Positions 1 through 9,125 of a stretch of DNA of 64,000 nucleotides are shown piece after piece. The position numbers were made by a program, and so were the translations under genes. Origin of the DNA: Colwellia polaris. GTDB lineage: Bacteria; Pseudomonadota; Gammaproteobacteria; Enterobacterales; Alteromonadaceae. The notes below the pieces were generated by a model. That model was given only the letters and a program-made list of their open reading frames with translations, ran no database searches and was not told where the DNA came from. The DNA lies in NCBI RefSeq assembly GCF_002104515.1, contig NZ_NBOE01000013.1:1-64000 (forward strand), given 5' to 3'. Positions within the stretch are counted from its first letter, which is position 1, and each line of letters starts with the position of its first letter.

Positions 1-1
1 G

Positions 2-79
2 GACGAAGGTTTACGCTTCGCTATCCGTGAAGGTGGTCGTACTGTAGGTGCTGGTGTTGTATCTAAAATCATCGCTTAA
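2..79 (+). CDS. tuf: Elongation factor Tu, C-terminal end (partial)
   Basis: Only the last 25 codons are in the window; the gene begins upstream. The residues DEGLRFAIREGG followed by RTVGAGVVSKIIA and TAA are the highly conserved C-terminus of bacterial EF-Tu, the GTPase that brings aminoacyl-tRNA to the ribosome. A strong terminator lies 23 bases after the stop. The 3' end of this gene appears to have been copied several times downstream (see the repeat at 152-493). Confidence 0.95.
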   Translation, partial: DEGLRFAIREGGRTVGAGVVSKIIA

Positions 80-102
80 TAGCTGATTTAAGAAACACCT
101 TT

Positions 103-127
103 AAAAAGACGCTTCGGCGTCTTTTTT
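103..127 (+). terminator. Rho-independent terminator of tuf
   Basis: AAAAAGACGC, a TTCG tetraloop, then GCGTCTTTTTT: a 10-bp perfect stem with a T tract. It ends the tuf transcript. The same hairpin recurs at 221-245 and 339-363 (one G-U pair), and in degraded form at 474-495. Confidence 0.92.
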
Positions 128-151
128 GTTAATAAGAGATTAGCAAAGTGA

Positions 152-493
152 GTGCTGGTGTTGTATCTGCTCTTACCTTAGAAAAGCATCACTTAATAGC
201 TGATAATTTGAGACACTTTTAAAAAGACGCTTCGGCGTCTTTTTTGTTGTTAAGAGATTAATAAAGTGAGTGCTGGTGTTGTATCTGCTCTTACCTTAGA
301 AAACTATCGCTCAATAGCTTATAATTAGAAACACCTTTAAAAAGATGCTTCGGCGTCTTTTTTGTTTTCGGGTGATTACTAATTGAATGGTGGTATTACA
401 GTTGGTGCTGATGTTGTATCTGCTCTTACCTTAGAAAACTATCGCTTAATAACTGATTTAAGACACCCCTGTAAAAAGACGCTTAGGCGTTTT
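152..493 (+). repeat. Three decayed tandem copies of the tuf 3' end plus terminator
   Basis: Copies start at about 152, 270 and 401. Each reads GTGCTGGTGTTGTATCT (tuf codons for AGVVS), a shared 13-base insertion GCTCTTACCTTAG, the AAAA-CATCGCTTAATAG end of tuf, about 20 bases of 3' UTR, and the GACGC-TTCG-GCGTC hairpin. Spacing is 118-131 bases. The 401 copy reaches further into tuf: bases from about 386 still encode a degenerate NGGITVGADVVS against EGGRTVGAGVVS. The shared insertion shows that copies 2-4 derive from one another. Terminators at 221-245 and 339-363 still look functional. The short open frame across 383-598 is a by-product of this decay. Confidence 0.85.
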
Positions 494-499
494 AAATCG

Positions 500-782
500 A
501 ATACTAATACTCGACGTTATTATATGTATAGTATTTTTACTTACATTATAAAACCAAAGCTGAGTAACTTCATTATTCGAAATTCACAACAGAAATAAAA
601 TTTATTTCATTTTTATTCTATGGGAATAGCTAGATATTATGCAACGGATGTTGTGATGTTTTACCTGTCTAAAATCAATAGCTAAGATTAAATTCACCAA
701 GAAATTGAAGGTGAATTAAGATAATAAATTAAACCATGTTTGGGGATATTTAAGTTATGTTGAAATTAATTAAGGTAGAAGT
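500..782. other. Intergenic, no gene seen
   Basis: AT-rich with stop codons in all frames and no convincing coding potential. One 7-bp inverted repeat, ATTCACC (692-698) with GGTGAAT (710-716), lies about 65-90 bases upstream of the promoter candidate at 783-810 and could be a regulator site. Nothing else was recognised. Confidence 0.5.
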
Positions 783-810
783 TTGCATTATAAATATATT
801 GTTCTAGTAT
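783..810 (+). promoter_or_regulatory. Sigma-70 promoter candidate for the CsrB-like RNA
   Basis: TTGCAT (783-788) and TAGTAT (805-810) are separated by 16 bases. Transcription would start near 817, just before the series of GGA hairpins. Both hexamers match consensus moderately well; no activator site was firmly identified. Confidence 0.4.
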
Positions 811-816
811 TGTTGG

Positions 817-945
817 TGTTGGCAACAAAGCGAAGCAGGATGCTTTGTTTAGGACGCTTCAGGATGAAGTTAAGCGGCAAGAAGCTGCTACAAGGATGAA
901 TAAAAACAGGGAGTGTTAATCATGGAAGATTTCCTCTGTTTTACC
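817..945 (+). ncRNA. Candidate CsrA/RsmA-sequestering small RNA (CsrB/RsmZ type)
   Basis: The segment holds a run of GGA motifs of the kind bound by CsrA: AAGC-AGGAT-GCTT (835-847), AGGACG (851-856), CTTC-AGGAT-GAAG (857-869), CAAGGATG (891-898) and ACAGGGAG (906-913). Two GGAs sit exactly in the loops of perfect small stems, the classic CsrA target geometry. A third hairpin, GCGGC-AAGAA-GCTGC, keeps the shape but has lost GGA. TTCAGGATGAAG and ACAGGGAG also occur in E. coli CsrB as remembered. The 3' end is uncertain: only a weak GGAA-GAT-TTCC stem (924-934) with a pyrimidine-rich tail follows. It is shorter than E. coli CsrB, more the size of RsmY/RsmZ. No coding potential seen. It could instead be a decayed copy. 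Confidence 0.45.
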
Positions 946-1122
946 TTTCTTTTACATCAAGTCTCTATCAATAATTTATGTTGATAAAGATGTTAAGTAT
1001 AAATGTTGAATCAAAATAATGATCTTCTGAATAATCCCATCAAATAGCTTACGACTTTTAGGTAGAGTTAAAAATAGAAAAAATAGTCGCGTTATAAATA
1101 AAATAATATCGTTTAAGGAAAG

Positions 1123-1199
1123 TGGCCCACCCGACAGGATTTGAACCTGTGACCGCACGCTTCGGAGGCGTGTACTCTATCCAGCTGAGCTACGGGTGG
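1123..1199 (-). tRNA. tRNA-Arg (anticodon CCG)
   Basis: Reading the minus strand: acceptor CCACCCG (from 1199) pairs with CGGGTGG near the 3' end; D arm GCTCAGCTGGATAGAGT; anticodon stem CACGC / GCGTG around loop CTCCGAA, giving anticodon CCG (reads CGG, Arg); T arm ACAGG-TTCAAAT-CCTGT. CCA is encoded at 1125-1123. All stems pair perfectly, so it should be functional. No clear terminator follows on the minus strand. Confidence 0.95.
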
Positions 1200-1200
1200 T

Positions 1201-1578
1201 TAATATATTAAGACACTATTATTCAATAATAAAAATCAGTGTTGCCTGTACTATTAGCTGCAGGTGAATACTAGAATGTGTCATGGCTTAATTCATATAA
1301 CACTAAGTTCTAAATGAACAACAAATAGTGTAAAGATTCAAGCGCGGCAAATACTATAGTTTAACGCCGATTATGTCTAGGGAATATGTTAATTTGTGTC
1401 GACATATATAACTTCGTTGATGAGAACCCTCGAATGCTGCAGTTGATAGCAATCGTGATCGAAAGACGGTAGTTAACCTACGCATTCATCGTGAGAATAT
1501 ATTTGTTTGTTAATTAAATTGTTAACAGAATGAGGGAAAAAGATGTACTTTCATCATGAAGATGCCTAAAGTAAAGGC
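1201..1578. other. Intergenic between tRNA-Arg and the RND/prsKR operon
   Basis: No gene found on either strand. It should hold the minus-strand promoter of tRNA-Arg near 1205-1250 and upstream control sequences of the RND operon. No -24/-12 element was found here. Confidence 0.5.
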
Positions 1579-1584
1579 TATAAT
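1579..1584 (+). promoter_or_regulatory. -10 box candidate for the RND-prsK-prsR operon
   Basis: A perfect TATAAT lies 38 bases before the first ATG at 1623. The spacing-appropriate -35 position (ATGAAG) is poor, so the promoter would be weak or activator-dependent. Confidence 0.35.
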
Positions 1585-1622
1585 ATCTCTTATCTCAATA
1601 CCCTATAAGCAAACACTTGACT

Positions 1623-2615
1623 ATGAAATATCTCTCGATTGTTTTTACCTTTCTATTCATATCTATGATTACTCCTTTAGCAGCGCAATCATTTGATACA
1701 GAAGTTATTAGTGCAGAGTTGTACAATGACACAATACAACGTACAGGCAAGCTTGATTATAAGCGCACTTTAGCGCTTTCATTTAAAAGTACTGGCTACT
1801 TGGAATTACTAAAAGTAGATGAGGGCGATCAATTTGCCAAAGGGCAATTATTAGCCTCACTTGATGTAACTGAATTAAAAGAACAAAAAAACTCAAACTA
1901 TGCAAAATTAGTACAAGCTAAGCGTGAGGTAAAACGTTTAAGTAAGCTTATGGATGCCAATCTAAGTTCTGAGCGTGATTTAGACACAGCAAAAACAGAA
2001 GTTGAAGTATTACGAGCAGCCTATCAGCTTTCAAGTTACAGTTTAGAAAAGGCACAAATATATGCGCCCTTTTCTGGTGTAGTGTTGTCACGTACTACTG
2101 AGCTTGGTGAATTACAGAGTCCAGGACAAACAGCATTAAAAATAGCTAAACTCGAATGGGTTGTAAAAGTTGCTTTAACGGGACAAGAAGTTGCTCAAAT
2201 TCAATTAGGTCAAAAAGCGAGTATTTCACTTAGTCATGTCGGTATTGTTGAAGGCGTGATTAGTAAAATACCAGCAATGGCTGGTAGCAACGGCAACCTA
2301 TTCACAATAGAGATATTATTACCTAAAATAAAAATATCTGCGGGGATGATTGCTGGGCAACTTGCTGCTGCCACCATAGCTTTTGAAAGTAATATGTTTG
2401 TCTATAAATTACCAATATCTGCACTGGTTGCTGTAGACGAAGTAGGTAAAGCAATTGTGATTGCACAAACAGAGCAGAGTTCAGGCTTCAAACAATATAG
2501 CTTTGAAATTTTTCAAATAGACAACGATTATGTATACGTAAAAGCCAATCGTAATGACGAGTCATTAAAGATAATGACTACAGGTTGGCAAAATTTTTCT
2601 GAAGTAGGGAAATAG
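1623..2615 (+). CDS. RND efflux periplasmic adaptor (membrane fusion protein)
   Basis: 330 residues from the ATG at 1623; an in-frame TTG at 1617 is the alternative start. No strong ribosome site precedes either. It has a Sec signal peptide (about residues 1-22, LAAQ), a split lipoyl-type hairpin (KVDEGDQFAKGQLLASLD near 65-80, partner IYAPFSGVVLSRTTELGE near 147-165), an intervening alpha-helical hairpin, and a C-terminal beta-barrel region. These are features of HlyD/AcrA-type adaptors linking an inner-membrane RND pump to an outer-membrane channel. The stop is 5 bases before the pump gene. The substrate cannot be told from sequence. No TolC-type channel gene is adjacent. Confidence 0.88.
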   Translation: MKYLSIVFTFLFISMITPLAAQSFDTEVISAELYNDTIQRTGKLDYKRTLALSFKSTGYLELLKVDEGDQFAKGQLLASLDVTELKEQKNSNYAKLVQAKREVKRLSKLMDANLSSERDLDTAKTEVEVLRAAYQLSSYSLEKAQIYAPFSGVVLSRTTELGELQSPGQTALKIAKLEWVVKVALTGQEVAQIQLGQKASISLSHVGIVEGVISKIPAMAGSNGNLFTIEILLPKIKISAGMIAGQLAAATIAFESNMFVYKLPISALVAVDEVGKAIVIAQTEQSSGFKQYSFEIFQIDNDYVYVKANRNDESLKIMTTGWQNFSEVGK

Positions 2616-2620
2616 TCGTT

Positions 2621-5600
2621 ATGCAACTCCCTCGCATTGCAATTAAAAATGCTCAGTTTACTTTTACAATAGTTGTACTTTTAGTGCTGGTTGGCATAGT
2701 GTCATATTTTCAAATGCCACGTTCTGAAGATCCTCAGTTTGATATTCCGATCACCTTGCTTGAAATTATTTATCCTGGTGCATCTCCTACCGATATTGAA
2801 ACATTAGTCGTTGACCCTCTCGAAGAAGAATTCGCAGAAATTGAAGGGATCAAAAAAGTTGAGTCGCAAATTAAAAATGGTGGGGCTCGCATCGAAGTTA
2901 CCTTTTTATATGGTAGTGACCCAAATGCAGCTTACAATGAAGTAAAGCAAGCCGTTTCAACAGTAAAACCCTCGTTACCTGAAGGTGTACAAGACGTATT
3001 AGTATTAAAAGCAACACCTACCAGCGTTGCTATTATCCAATTAGCCTTGTGGAGTGAAACAACAGATTACAAAAGCATGGAGTTTCATGCTAAGCAGCTC
3101 GAAAAGCGTCTTGAAGCAATTGAGGCGGTAAAAAAAGCCGATATTTGGGGATACCCAACACAAGTAGTCGCGGTTGACTTAAATCTTGCCATGCTTAAGC
3201 ACTATGGTATTAGTATTGCCGCAATAAACAATGTACTCCAAAAGCGGGCTGTAAATATAACGCCAGGTTTTGTTGATGCAAATACTCGCCGTTTTAATGT
3301 TAAAACTAGTGGCAATTATCAACATATTGATGAACTGAATAATACAGTAGTTTATTCTGACAACACTGGCGTTATTCGGTTAAAAGATGTTGCGCATGTT
3401 ACCTTTTCAAACAGAGAAGCAAACTATTTAGCCTATTACGATGAGAAGCCGGTAATATTTTTAACGGCTGAACAAAGAACGAACACTAATATATTTGCAT
3501 TGACGCAGGCAATAGAGTCTGAGATTTCAGCGTTTAAACAAACGCTACCCGATAACATAAAAATAGACACACTTTTTAAACAATCTGACGGTGTAGAAAA
3601 CCGAGTGAATGGCTTCTTCGATAATTTATGGCAAGGCCTAGTGCTTGTTGGGATTATGTCATTGATCTTTTTGGGTGTGCGTGAAGCCGTTGTTGTTATT
3701 GTTGCTATTCCTTTATCTTTTTTAGTGGCGATTGGTTGGTTAGACTTCGCAGGCTTTGGCTTGCAGCAAATGTCTATTGTAGGTTTAATTATCGCGCTAG
3801 GTTTATTAGTAGATAATGCCATTGTAGTCACTGAGAGCATTCATCGAGAAAAGAAAAATACCGCATCTCTGGCTGATGCAGCAGCAGCGGGCACGAGTAA
3901 AGTAGGTTGGGCAATTACCAGTGGCACAGTTACGACAATGTTAGCTTTTTTACCTATGCTGATGTTGGCAAGTGATACGGGAGATTTTGTTCGCTCTATG
4001 CCTGTTACCGTAGTGTTAGTTTTATTGGCTTCTTTATTAATTGCCTTAACACTAACACCATTGCTTGCAAGTAAATTTTTCAGCAAAAAACCGAGTAAAT
4101 TTAAAACTCTACAGTATTATGCCAATGGCTTTGCCGAGCAATATTATGTGCAAGGGTTAAGTCGCTTAATGAACATAAAGCTCATTATGCTTGTAGTTGC
4201 CTTTATTGCTTTATTCGCTATGGCCTCTCTCTTTGGACAAGTAGGCGTGAGCTTATTTCCAAAAGCTGAGAAGTCTATGTTGTTAATTGATGTAGAAACA
4301 CCGGCAAACTCATCTCTGGATTATACCAACGATGTTATGCAATCAATGACTGGCTTTATTAAAACTCAGCCCTATGTGGAAAAAATTGCCCTTAATGTGG
4401 GTAACTCTAACCCTCGTATTTACTACAATGAAATTCCAAAACGTGGTGTATCAAGCTACGGGCAAGTACTACTAGTTCTAAAAGAATACGACGAGCAAGA
4501 AGTTAACAAGCTAGTTGCATCATTGCGAAAAGAGTTTTCAACATGGCAACAAGCAAAAGTTACCGTGAAAGAGTTCACCCAAGGGCCAGTAACTGATCAG
4601 CCAATTACCGTAAGGTTAATCAGCGAGTCATTATCAGATCTTGAACATGTAGCCAGTGACTTACAGCGTAAAATAGCTTCAATACCAGGCGCTATTAATT
4701 TAGATAACCCAATTGGTATTGCTAATACGGAATTAGCCTTAGCAATTGATTATGATAAAGCGGCTTTATCAGGTATTGATATCAACCAATTAGACAATGC
4801 AATTCAAACTGCGTTATCAGGCACCTTTATTGGGCAATTTAACGATGCCAACGGGGAAAACTATCCAATATTAGTTCGCAGACCTAAAAGTGATTTATCA
4901 GGCCTTTCTGATATTACTATCGTTAACCAGCAAGGCGAAAACATTCCATTAGGACAATTTGTAGAGATTAAATTACAAAAAGGCCGAACAGACTTTTTTC
5001 ATTATCAAAAATTACGTATGGCTAGAGTATCTGCTGATGCAGCTCAAGGCTATTCGGTGCAAGAGATTACCAGCGAAGTGGTTAACTACTTAGATAGCTA
5101 CACATTACCAGCAGGCATGTATTACATATTAGGTGGTGAAGAAGAGTCTCGACAAGAGTCTTTTGCAGGTTTATCTCAAATTATGTTGATCACGGCAATC
5201 GGTATATTTGCTATTTTAGTTTTACAATTTAAGTCATTTTTGCAGCCATTGATTATCTTTACTTCGATACCTTTTGCTATGACAGGTGCAATTCTAGGCT
5301 TGTTCATCACGAATTTATCATTTTCTATGATGGCCTTTATCGGTTTAATTAGTTTATTTGGTATTGTAGTTAACAATGCCATTATCTTGATTGATACGAC
5401 CAACAGAAACTTGTCGACGGGTTTAGCTAAAAAAGAAGCTATTTTATTGGCCAGCTCAACGCGATTTACCCCAATACTACTAACCACGATCACTACCATT
5501 GGAGGTTTATTACCGTTAACACTTTTTGGTGGTAGTTTATGGCAACCATTAGGCGTAGTTATAATTTCAGGACTGTGTGTTTCGGCGATAGCGAGTTTTA

Positions 5601-5665
5601 TTATTGTGCCAATACTCACCGAGCTATTTACAAAAACAGATGAACCTCAAATAATAAAAGAATAA
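2621..5665 (+). CDS. RND efflux transporter permease subunit
   Basis: 1014 residues, the usual size for AcrB/MexB-type proton-driven pumps. An N-terminal membrane helix (about 12-32) is followed by a large periplasmic loop starting PQFDIPITL, with the porter-domain phrase YPGASPTDIETLVVDPLEE. A TM bundle covers about 330-500, a second periplasmic loop follows, and the last TM bundle is about 850-1000, giving 12 predicted TMs. The TM4 relay reads LLVDNAIVVTES (D398-N399): a single Asp where AcrB has Asp-Asp. This is common in AcrB-like subgroups outside the classic drug pumps. It lies 3 bases before prsK, so transcription and translation are probably coupled. Substrate unknown; a role in exporting an envelope component would fit the locus. 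Confidence 0.92.
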   Translation: MQLPRIAIKNAQFTFTIVVLLVLVGIVSYFQMPRSEDPQFDIPITLLEIIYPGASPTDIETLVVDPLEEEFAEIEGIKKVESQIKNGGARIEVTFLYGSDPNAAYNEVKQAVSTVKPSLPEGVQDVLVLKATPTSVAIIQLALWSETTDYKSMEFHAKQLEKRLEAIEAVKKADIWGYPTQVVAVDLNLAMLKHYGISIAAINNVLQKRAVNITPGFVDANTRRFNVKTSGNYQHIDELNNTVVYSDNTGVIRLKDVAHVTFSNREANYLAYYDEKPVIFLTAEQRTNTNIFALTQAIESEISAFKQTLPDNIKIDTLFKQSDGVENRVNGFFDNLWQGLVLVGIMSLIFLGVREAVVVIVAIPLSFLVAIGWLDFAGFGLQQMSIVGLIIALGLLVDNAIVVTESIHREKKNTASLADAAAAGTSKVGWAITSGTVTTMLAFLPMLMLASDTGDFVRSMPVTVVLVLLASLLIALTLTPLLASKFFSKKPSKFKTLQYYANGFAEQYYVQGLSRLMNIKLIMLVVAFIALFAMASLFGQVGVSLFPKAEKSMLLIDVETPANSSLDYTNDVMQSMTGFIKTQPYVEKIALNVGNSNPRIYYNEIPKRGVSSYGQVLLVLKEYDEQEVNKLVASLRKEFSTWQQAKVTVKEFTQGPVTDQPITVRLISESLSDLEHVASDLQRKIASIPGAINLDNPIGIANTELALAIDYDKAALSGIDINQLDNAIQTALSGTFIGQFNDANGENYPILVRRPKSDLSGLSDITIVNQQGENIPLGQFVEIKLQKGRTDFFHYQKLRMARVSADAAQGYSVQEITSEVVNYLDSYTLPAGMYYILGGEEESRQESFAGLSQIMLITAIGIFAILVLQFKSFLQPLIIFTSIPFAMTGAILGLFITNLSFSMMAFIGLISLFGIVVNNAIILIDTTNRNLSTGLAKKEAILLASSTRFTPILLTTITTIGGLLPLTLFGGSLWQPLGVVIISGLCVSAIASFIIVPILTELFTKTDEPQIIKE

Positions 5666-5668
5666 ATC

Positions 5669-7726
5669 ATGGATTTTTACGGCTTAATTGGTTTCTCACT
5701 TGCAGTAGGTGTTTATACATTATTTGCACTGCTCATTATTGCCGCGCGCAATTATAGCTTGGTTGCTCGTGCAGTATTAATTTGTACTTTAGTTACTTTA
5801 AGCAGTAACTTAATTGCAGCATTACAAATTAAGCTTGGATTCAGTCTTCAATGGGCAATGCTTACAGACGGATTTAAAATTGCTTGTTGGTCGTTACTCA
5901 TTATTTTGTTCAATACCGAGCACCGAAATCTAAAGGCATTGGTGGGCAACTATTATGTTCGACAATATATCGGCATTTGGTCTGTACTCATGGTGGGCTC
6001 TTGGCTCGCCAGCTATTGGTTAGGTTATGCGTATGAATATATATTCTTACTATTCATCATTTTAAACTTATGGATGTTGGTATTGCTCGAGCAGCTATAT
6101 CGTAATGCTGACTTGCAGGTACGTTGGGCTATTTGGCCGTTGGTTGTCGCATTGGCCAGTGTTGCTATTTTTGATTTTGTTATTTATGCGCAAGCCACCA
6201 TGGTTGATGGCATTGATTTTAATTTTTGGTTTAGTCGTGGTTATTTAGCTTTTCTGGTAACACCATTACTATTAATTAGTATTCGTCGAATTAAAAATGG
6301 CGAGGTCCGCATTTTTGTTTCTCGTAATGTTGTCTTCTATAGCTCAATGTTAATGATAGCCGGTGCTTACTTACTGTTAATGTCTTTTGCCGGATATATC
6401 ATCAACTTTATTGGTGGAGAGTGGGGGGACTTAGTCAGTCTCGGGTTTTTAGTGCTGAGTGGTATTGTGCTAGTGGCTTTACTGATCACCGAATCTTTAA
6501 GGCGCCGAGTAAAAGTTTTTATTGCGAAAAACTTTTTTGCCAATAAGTATGAGTATCGAGACGAGTGGCTAAACTTAATTGAGAAAATTGAAACCACAAG
6601 TGGTGCAAGTCATTATCAAATGGCTACGCAAATTATGCAGTCTAAGGTTGAAGCGTCTTGTGGTGCAATAATTAAAAAATTCTCTAATCAGCATTATCAG
6701 TTACAGTATAGTCATGGCATAGAAATTAACGACGAACTCGAAGAACACCTTTTGGAGGTTGGCTTATTTTGTCATCAACAAGGTTGGATTGTTGACGTAA
6801 ACGAATATGAAAAATCTCCTTTACTTTATCCTGATTTGACATTGAATATTGCGTTATTAAGAGCTAAAAAAATTCAAATAATAGTGCCAATATTTATTGG
6901 CAAAGCATTTTATGGTTTGTTTCTGCTCGCTAATGAACAAGAGCTAAAACGCTTAAACTGGGAAGACAGAGATTTATTATTTGCGATTTCTAAACAGTTA
7001 GGCAATTTCGTATCTTTGTACGAAGCCACAGACAAGTTAAGTGAATCGAAACAATTCGACGCTTTTAATCGTATGTCGGCATTTTTGGTACATGATCTAA
7101 AAAATGTTCAAGCGCAATTAGCTTTAATAACCGCAAATGCTGAAAAGCACCGAAATAATCCTGAATTTATTGATGACGTATTTGAAACGGTAGAATCAGC
7201 GACACAACGTCTAGAAAAGGTTTTATCACAATTACGGAAAAAACAAGTAGAGCAATCGTCGAATAGTCAAACAGATATCGCATTAACTATCAAAAAAGTA
7301 ATTGAACAAAGCAACTTAAGCTTACCTGCAGTACAGTTTGAACAGCAAGGTGATTGTTCCACTTTTATTGATAACGAATCATTTCACTCGGTTATACATC
7401 ACTTAATACAAAATGCTCAAGAGGCAACCGAAAGTAGTGGATGGGTTAAAGTTTCGATTGTTGAGAAACAGCGAGTTATCAGAATTATTATTGAAGATAA
7501 TGGTTGCGGTATGAGCGAAGAATTTATTAAGAATAGATTGTTTAGGCCTTTTGATACCACTAAAGGAAATGCTGGTATGGGCATTGGGGTATTTGAAGCG
7601 AAACAGTTTTTTGAAAATATGGCTGGTATTATAAAAGTTACAAGCACGCCAAAAAAAGGCACAATGTTTACCATTGATATACCAAAAAGAACAATAGGCG
7701 CGATAAACGGCCAAAATTTACTATAA
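5669..7726 (+). CDS. prsK: XrtA/PEP-CTERM system histidine kinase PrsK
   Basis: 685 residues. The N-terminal 290 or so hold about eight to ten membrane helices, then a GAF-like domain (about 300-460). The phosphoacceptor motif HDLKN is at His475 in FLVHDLKNVQAQL. The ATPase domain has N box NAQEATESSG, G1 DNGCGMSEEF and G2 GMGIGVFEAKQF. The HDLKN box and multi-TM plus GAF layout are typical of PrsK, which with PrsR controls PEP-CTERM genes in exosortase A bacteria. Followed after 13 bases by prsR. Co-location with an RND pump is unusual in the loci I know. Confidence 0.93.
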   Translation: MDFYGLIGFSLAVGVYTLFALLIIAARNYSLVARAVLICTLVTLSSNLIAALQIKLGFSLQWAMLTDGFKIACWSLLIILFNTEHRNLKALVGNYYVRQYIGIWSVLMVGSWLASYWLGYAYEYIFLLFIILNLWMLVLLEQLYRNADLQVRWAIWPLVVALASVAIFDFVIYAQATMVDGIDFNFWFSRGYLAFLVTPLLLISIRRIKNGEVRIFVSRNVVFYSSMLMIAGAYLLLMSFAGYIINFIGGEWGDLVSLGFLVLSGIVLVALLITESLRRRVKVFIAKNFFANKYEYRDEWLNLIEKIETTSGASHYQMATQIMQSKVEASCGAIIKKFSNQHYQLQYSHGIEINDELEEHLLEVGLFCHQQGWIVDVNEYEKSPLLYPDLTLNIALLRAKKIQIIVPIFIGKAFYGLFLLANEQELKRLNWEDRDLLFAISKQLGNFVSLYEATDKLSESKQFDAFNRMSAFLVHDLKNVQAQLALITANAEKHRNNPEFIDDVFETVESATQRLEKVLSQLRKKQVEQSSNSQTDIALTIKKVIEQSNLSLPAVQFEQQGDCSTFIDNESFHSVIHHLIQNAQEATESSGWVKVSIVEKQRVIRIIIEDNGCGMSEEFIKNRLFRPFDTTKGNAGMGIGVFEAKQFFENMAGIIKVTSTPKKGTMFTIDIPKRTIGAINGQNLL

Positions 7727-7739
7727 GGATCCAAGAAGC

Positions 7740-9089
7740 ATGGAAAAGTTGTTAATAGTAGATGACGATAAAGGTATCCAAAAACAATTAAAATGGAGCT
7801 TATCTGATTATGATGCTGTACTCGCGGCTGATCGTGAAAGTGCAGTTGCTGCTGTTAGGCGCTATGAGCCAAAAGTGGTTACATTAGATTTAGGCCTGCC
7901 ACCAGACGAAGCAAATGCCTCTGAAGGCCTTGCTGCATTGCAAGAGATTTTAACTATTGCTCCACATACTAAAGTCATTGTAATAACGGGTAATGATGAC
8001 CGTACCAATGCACTTGCAGCAATTTCTGCTGGCGCTTACGATTTTTATCAGAAGCCAATTGAAACTGACGTTATTAATGTCATCGTCGCTAGGGCGTTTA
8101 GTGTTGCTGCCATTGAAGAAGAAAACCGCAAAATGCGTGCCGTTGGTGGAAGTGACATTGGTATTATTGGTAATAGCGAAAGCATTGAACGTTTACGTAT
8201 GATGGTTAAGCGCATTGCACCAACGGCAATTACCGCTTTATTATTGGGTGAAAGTGGTACTGGTAAAGAAGTAACAGCTAATGCCGTACATTTAGCTAGT
8301 GACCGAAAAAATAAACCCTTCGTTGCGATTAACTGTGCCTCTATTCCTGAAACGCTTTTAGAAAGTGAATTGTTTGGCTTTGAAAAAGGTGCTTTCACAG
8401 GCGCACACAGAGCAACCAAAGGGAAAATAGAATGTGCAGAAGGCGGCACATTATTCCTCGACGAAATAGGGGATATGCCCTACAGCTTGCAAGCTAAACT
8501 TTTACGTTTTCTGCAAGAAAAAAGCATTGAACGCTTAGGTGGCAGACAAGAGATTGCCGTAGATGTTCGTGTAGTTTGTGCAACTAACCAAAACCTTGAA
8601 CAAATGGTTGCTGATAAAACCTTTCGTGAAGATTTATTCTATCGAGTCAGTGAAATAACGTTAAACATTCCGCCGCTTAGAGATCGTGATGAAGACGTAA
8701 TCATCCTTTCACAGTACTTTCTTCAACATTATGCGGCTGAGTATAAGCGTAATGTTAAAAGCTTCTCTGAAGACGCCTTAAGCGCGATTAAAGCACATAA
8801 ATGGCCGGGTAATATACGTGAGTTACAAAATAAAGTGAAAAGCTCGGTAATTATGACCACAGGTACACAAGTAACTGCGATAGATTTAGGTTTTTTTGAA
8901 AATCAGGATAAGAGTTTCGAACTGTCGCTAAACTTGCGGACTGTGCGCGAACAAGCTGAGTCAATTGCGATACAAAAAGCCTATGCTATTTCTGAAGGCA
9001 ATATGTCGAAAGCCGCTGACTTGTTAGGGGTAACTCGACCAACGTTATATTCATTAATAGAAAAATACGAATTAAAAATTAATGCTTAG
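7740..9089 (+). CDS. prsR: PEP-CTERM-box sigma-54 response regulator PrsR
   Basis: 449 residues in three domains. The receiver has an acidic pocket at D8-D10 and phosphoacceptor D50 (VVTLDLGLPPD). The AAA+ sigma-54 activator domain has Walker A GESGTGKE, the sigma-54-contacting GAFTGA loop at 217-222 and Walker B GGTLFLDEIGD. The C-terminal Fis-type helix-turn-helix is NMSKAADLLGVTRPTLYSL. It should activate -24/-12 promoters; one lies before the PEP-CTERM gene at 47136-47153. The start has an AGGATCC-type ribosome site nearby (AAGGATCCAAGAAGC ATG). The gene ends at a bidirectional terminator. Confidence 0.94.
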   Translation: MEKLLIVDDDKGIQKQLKWSLSDYDAVLAADRESAVAAVRRYEPKVVTLDLGLPPDEANASEGLAALQEILTIAPHTKVIVITGNDDRTNALAAISAGAYDFYQKPIETDVINVIVARAFSVAAIEEENRKMRAVGGSDIGIIGNSESIERLRMMVKRIAPTAITALLLGESGTGKEVTANAVHLASDRKNKPFVAINCASIPETLLESELFGFEKGAFTGAHRATKGKIECAEGGTLFLDEIGDMPYSLQAKLLRFLQEKSIERLGGRQEIAVDVRVVCATNQNLEQMVADKTFREDLFYRVSEITLNIPPLRDRDEDVIILSQYFLQHYAAEYKRNVKSFSEDALSAIKAHKWPGNIRELQNKVKSSVIMTTGTQVTAIDLGFFENQDKSFELSLNLRTVREQAESIAIQKAYAISEGNMSKAADLLGVTRPTLYSLIEKYELKINA

Positions 9090-9125
9090 TGTTTAGTTTG
9101 AAAATTCGAGTAAAAAACTAAAAAT

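Noticed and set aside
383-598. 71-codon plus-strand ORF in the tuf-tail repeats
   Set aside because: Its first part is a degenerate tuf 3' end and the rest is intergenic; no ribosome site or family match.
976-1158. Minus-strand ORF overlapping tRNA-Arg
   Set aside because: Starts inside the tRNA and has no domain.
3436-4086. Minus-strand ORFs inside the RND permease
   Set aside because: Shadows of a strongly conserved plus-strand gene.
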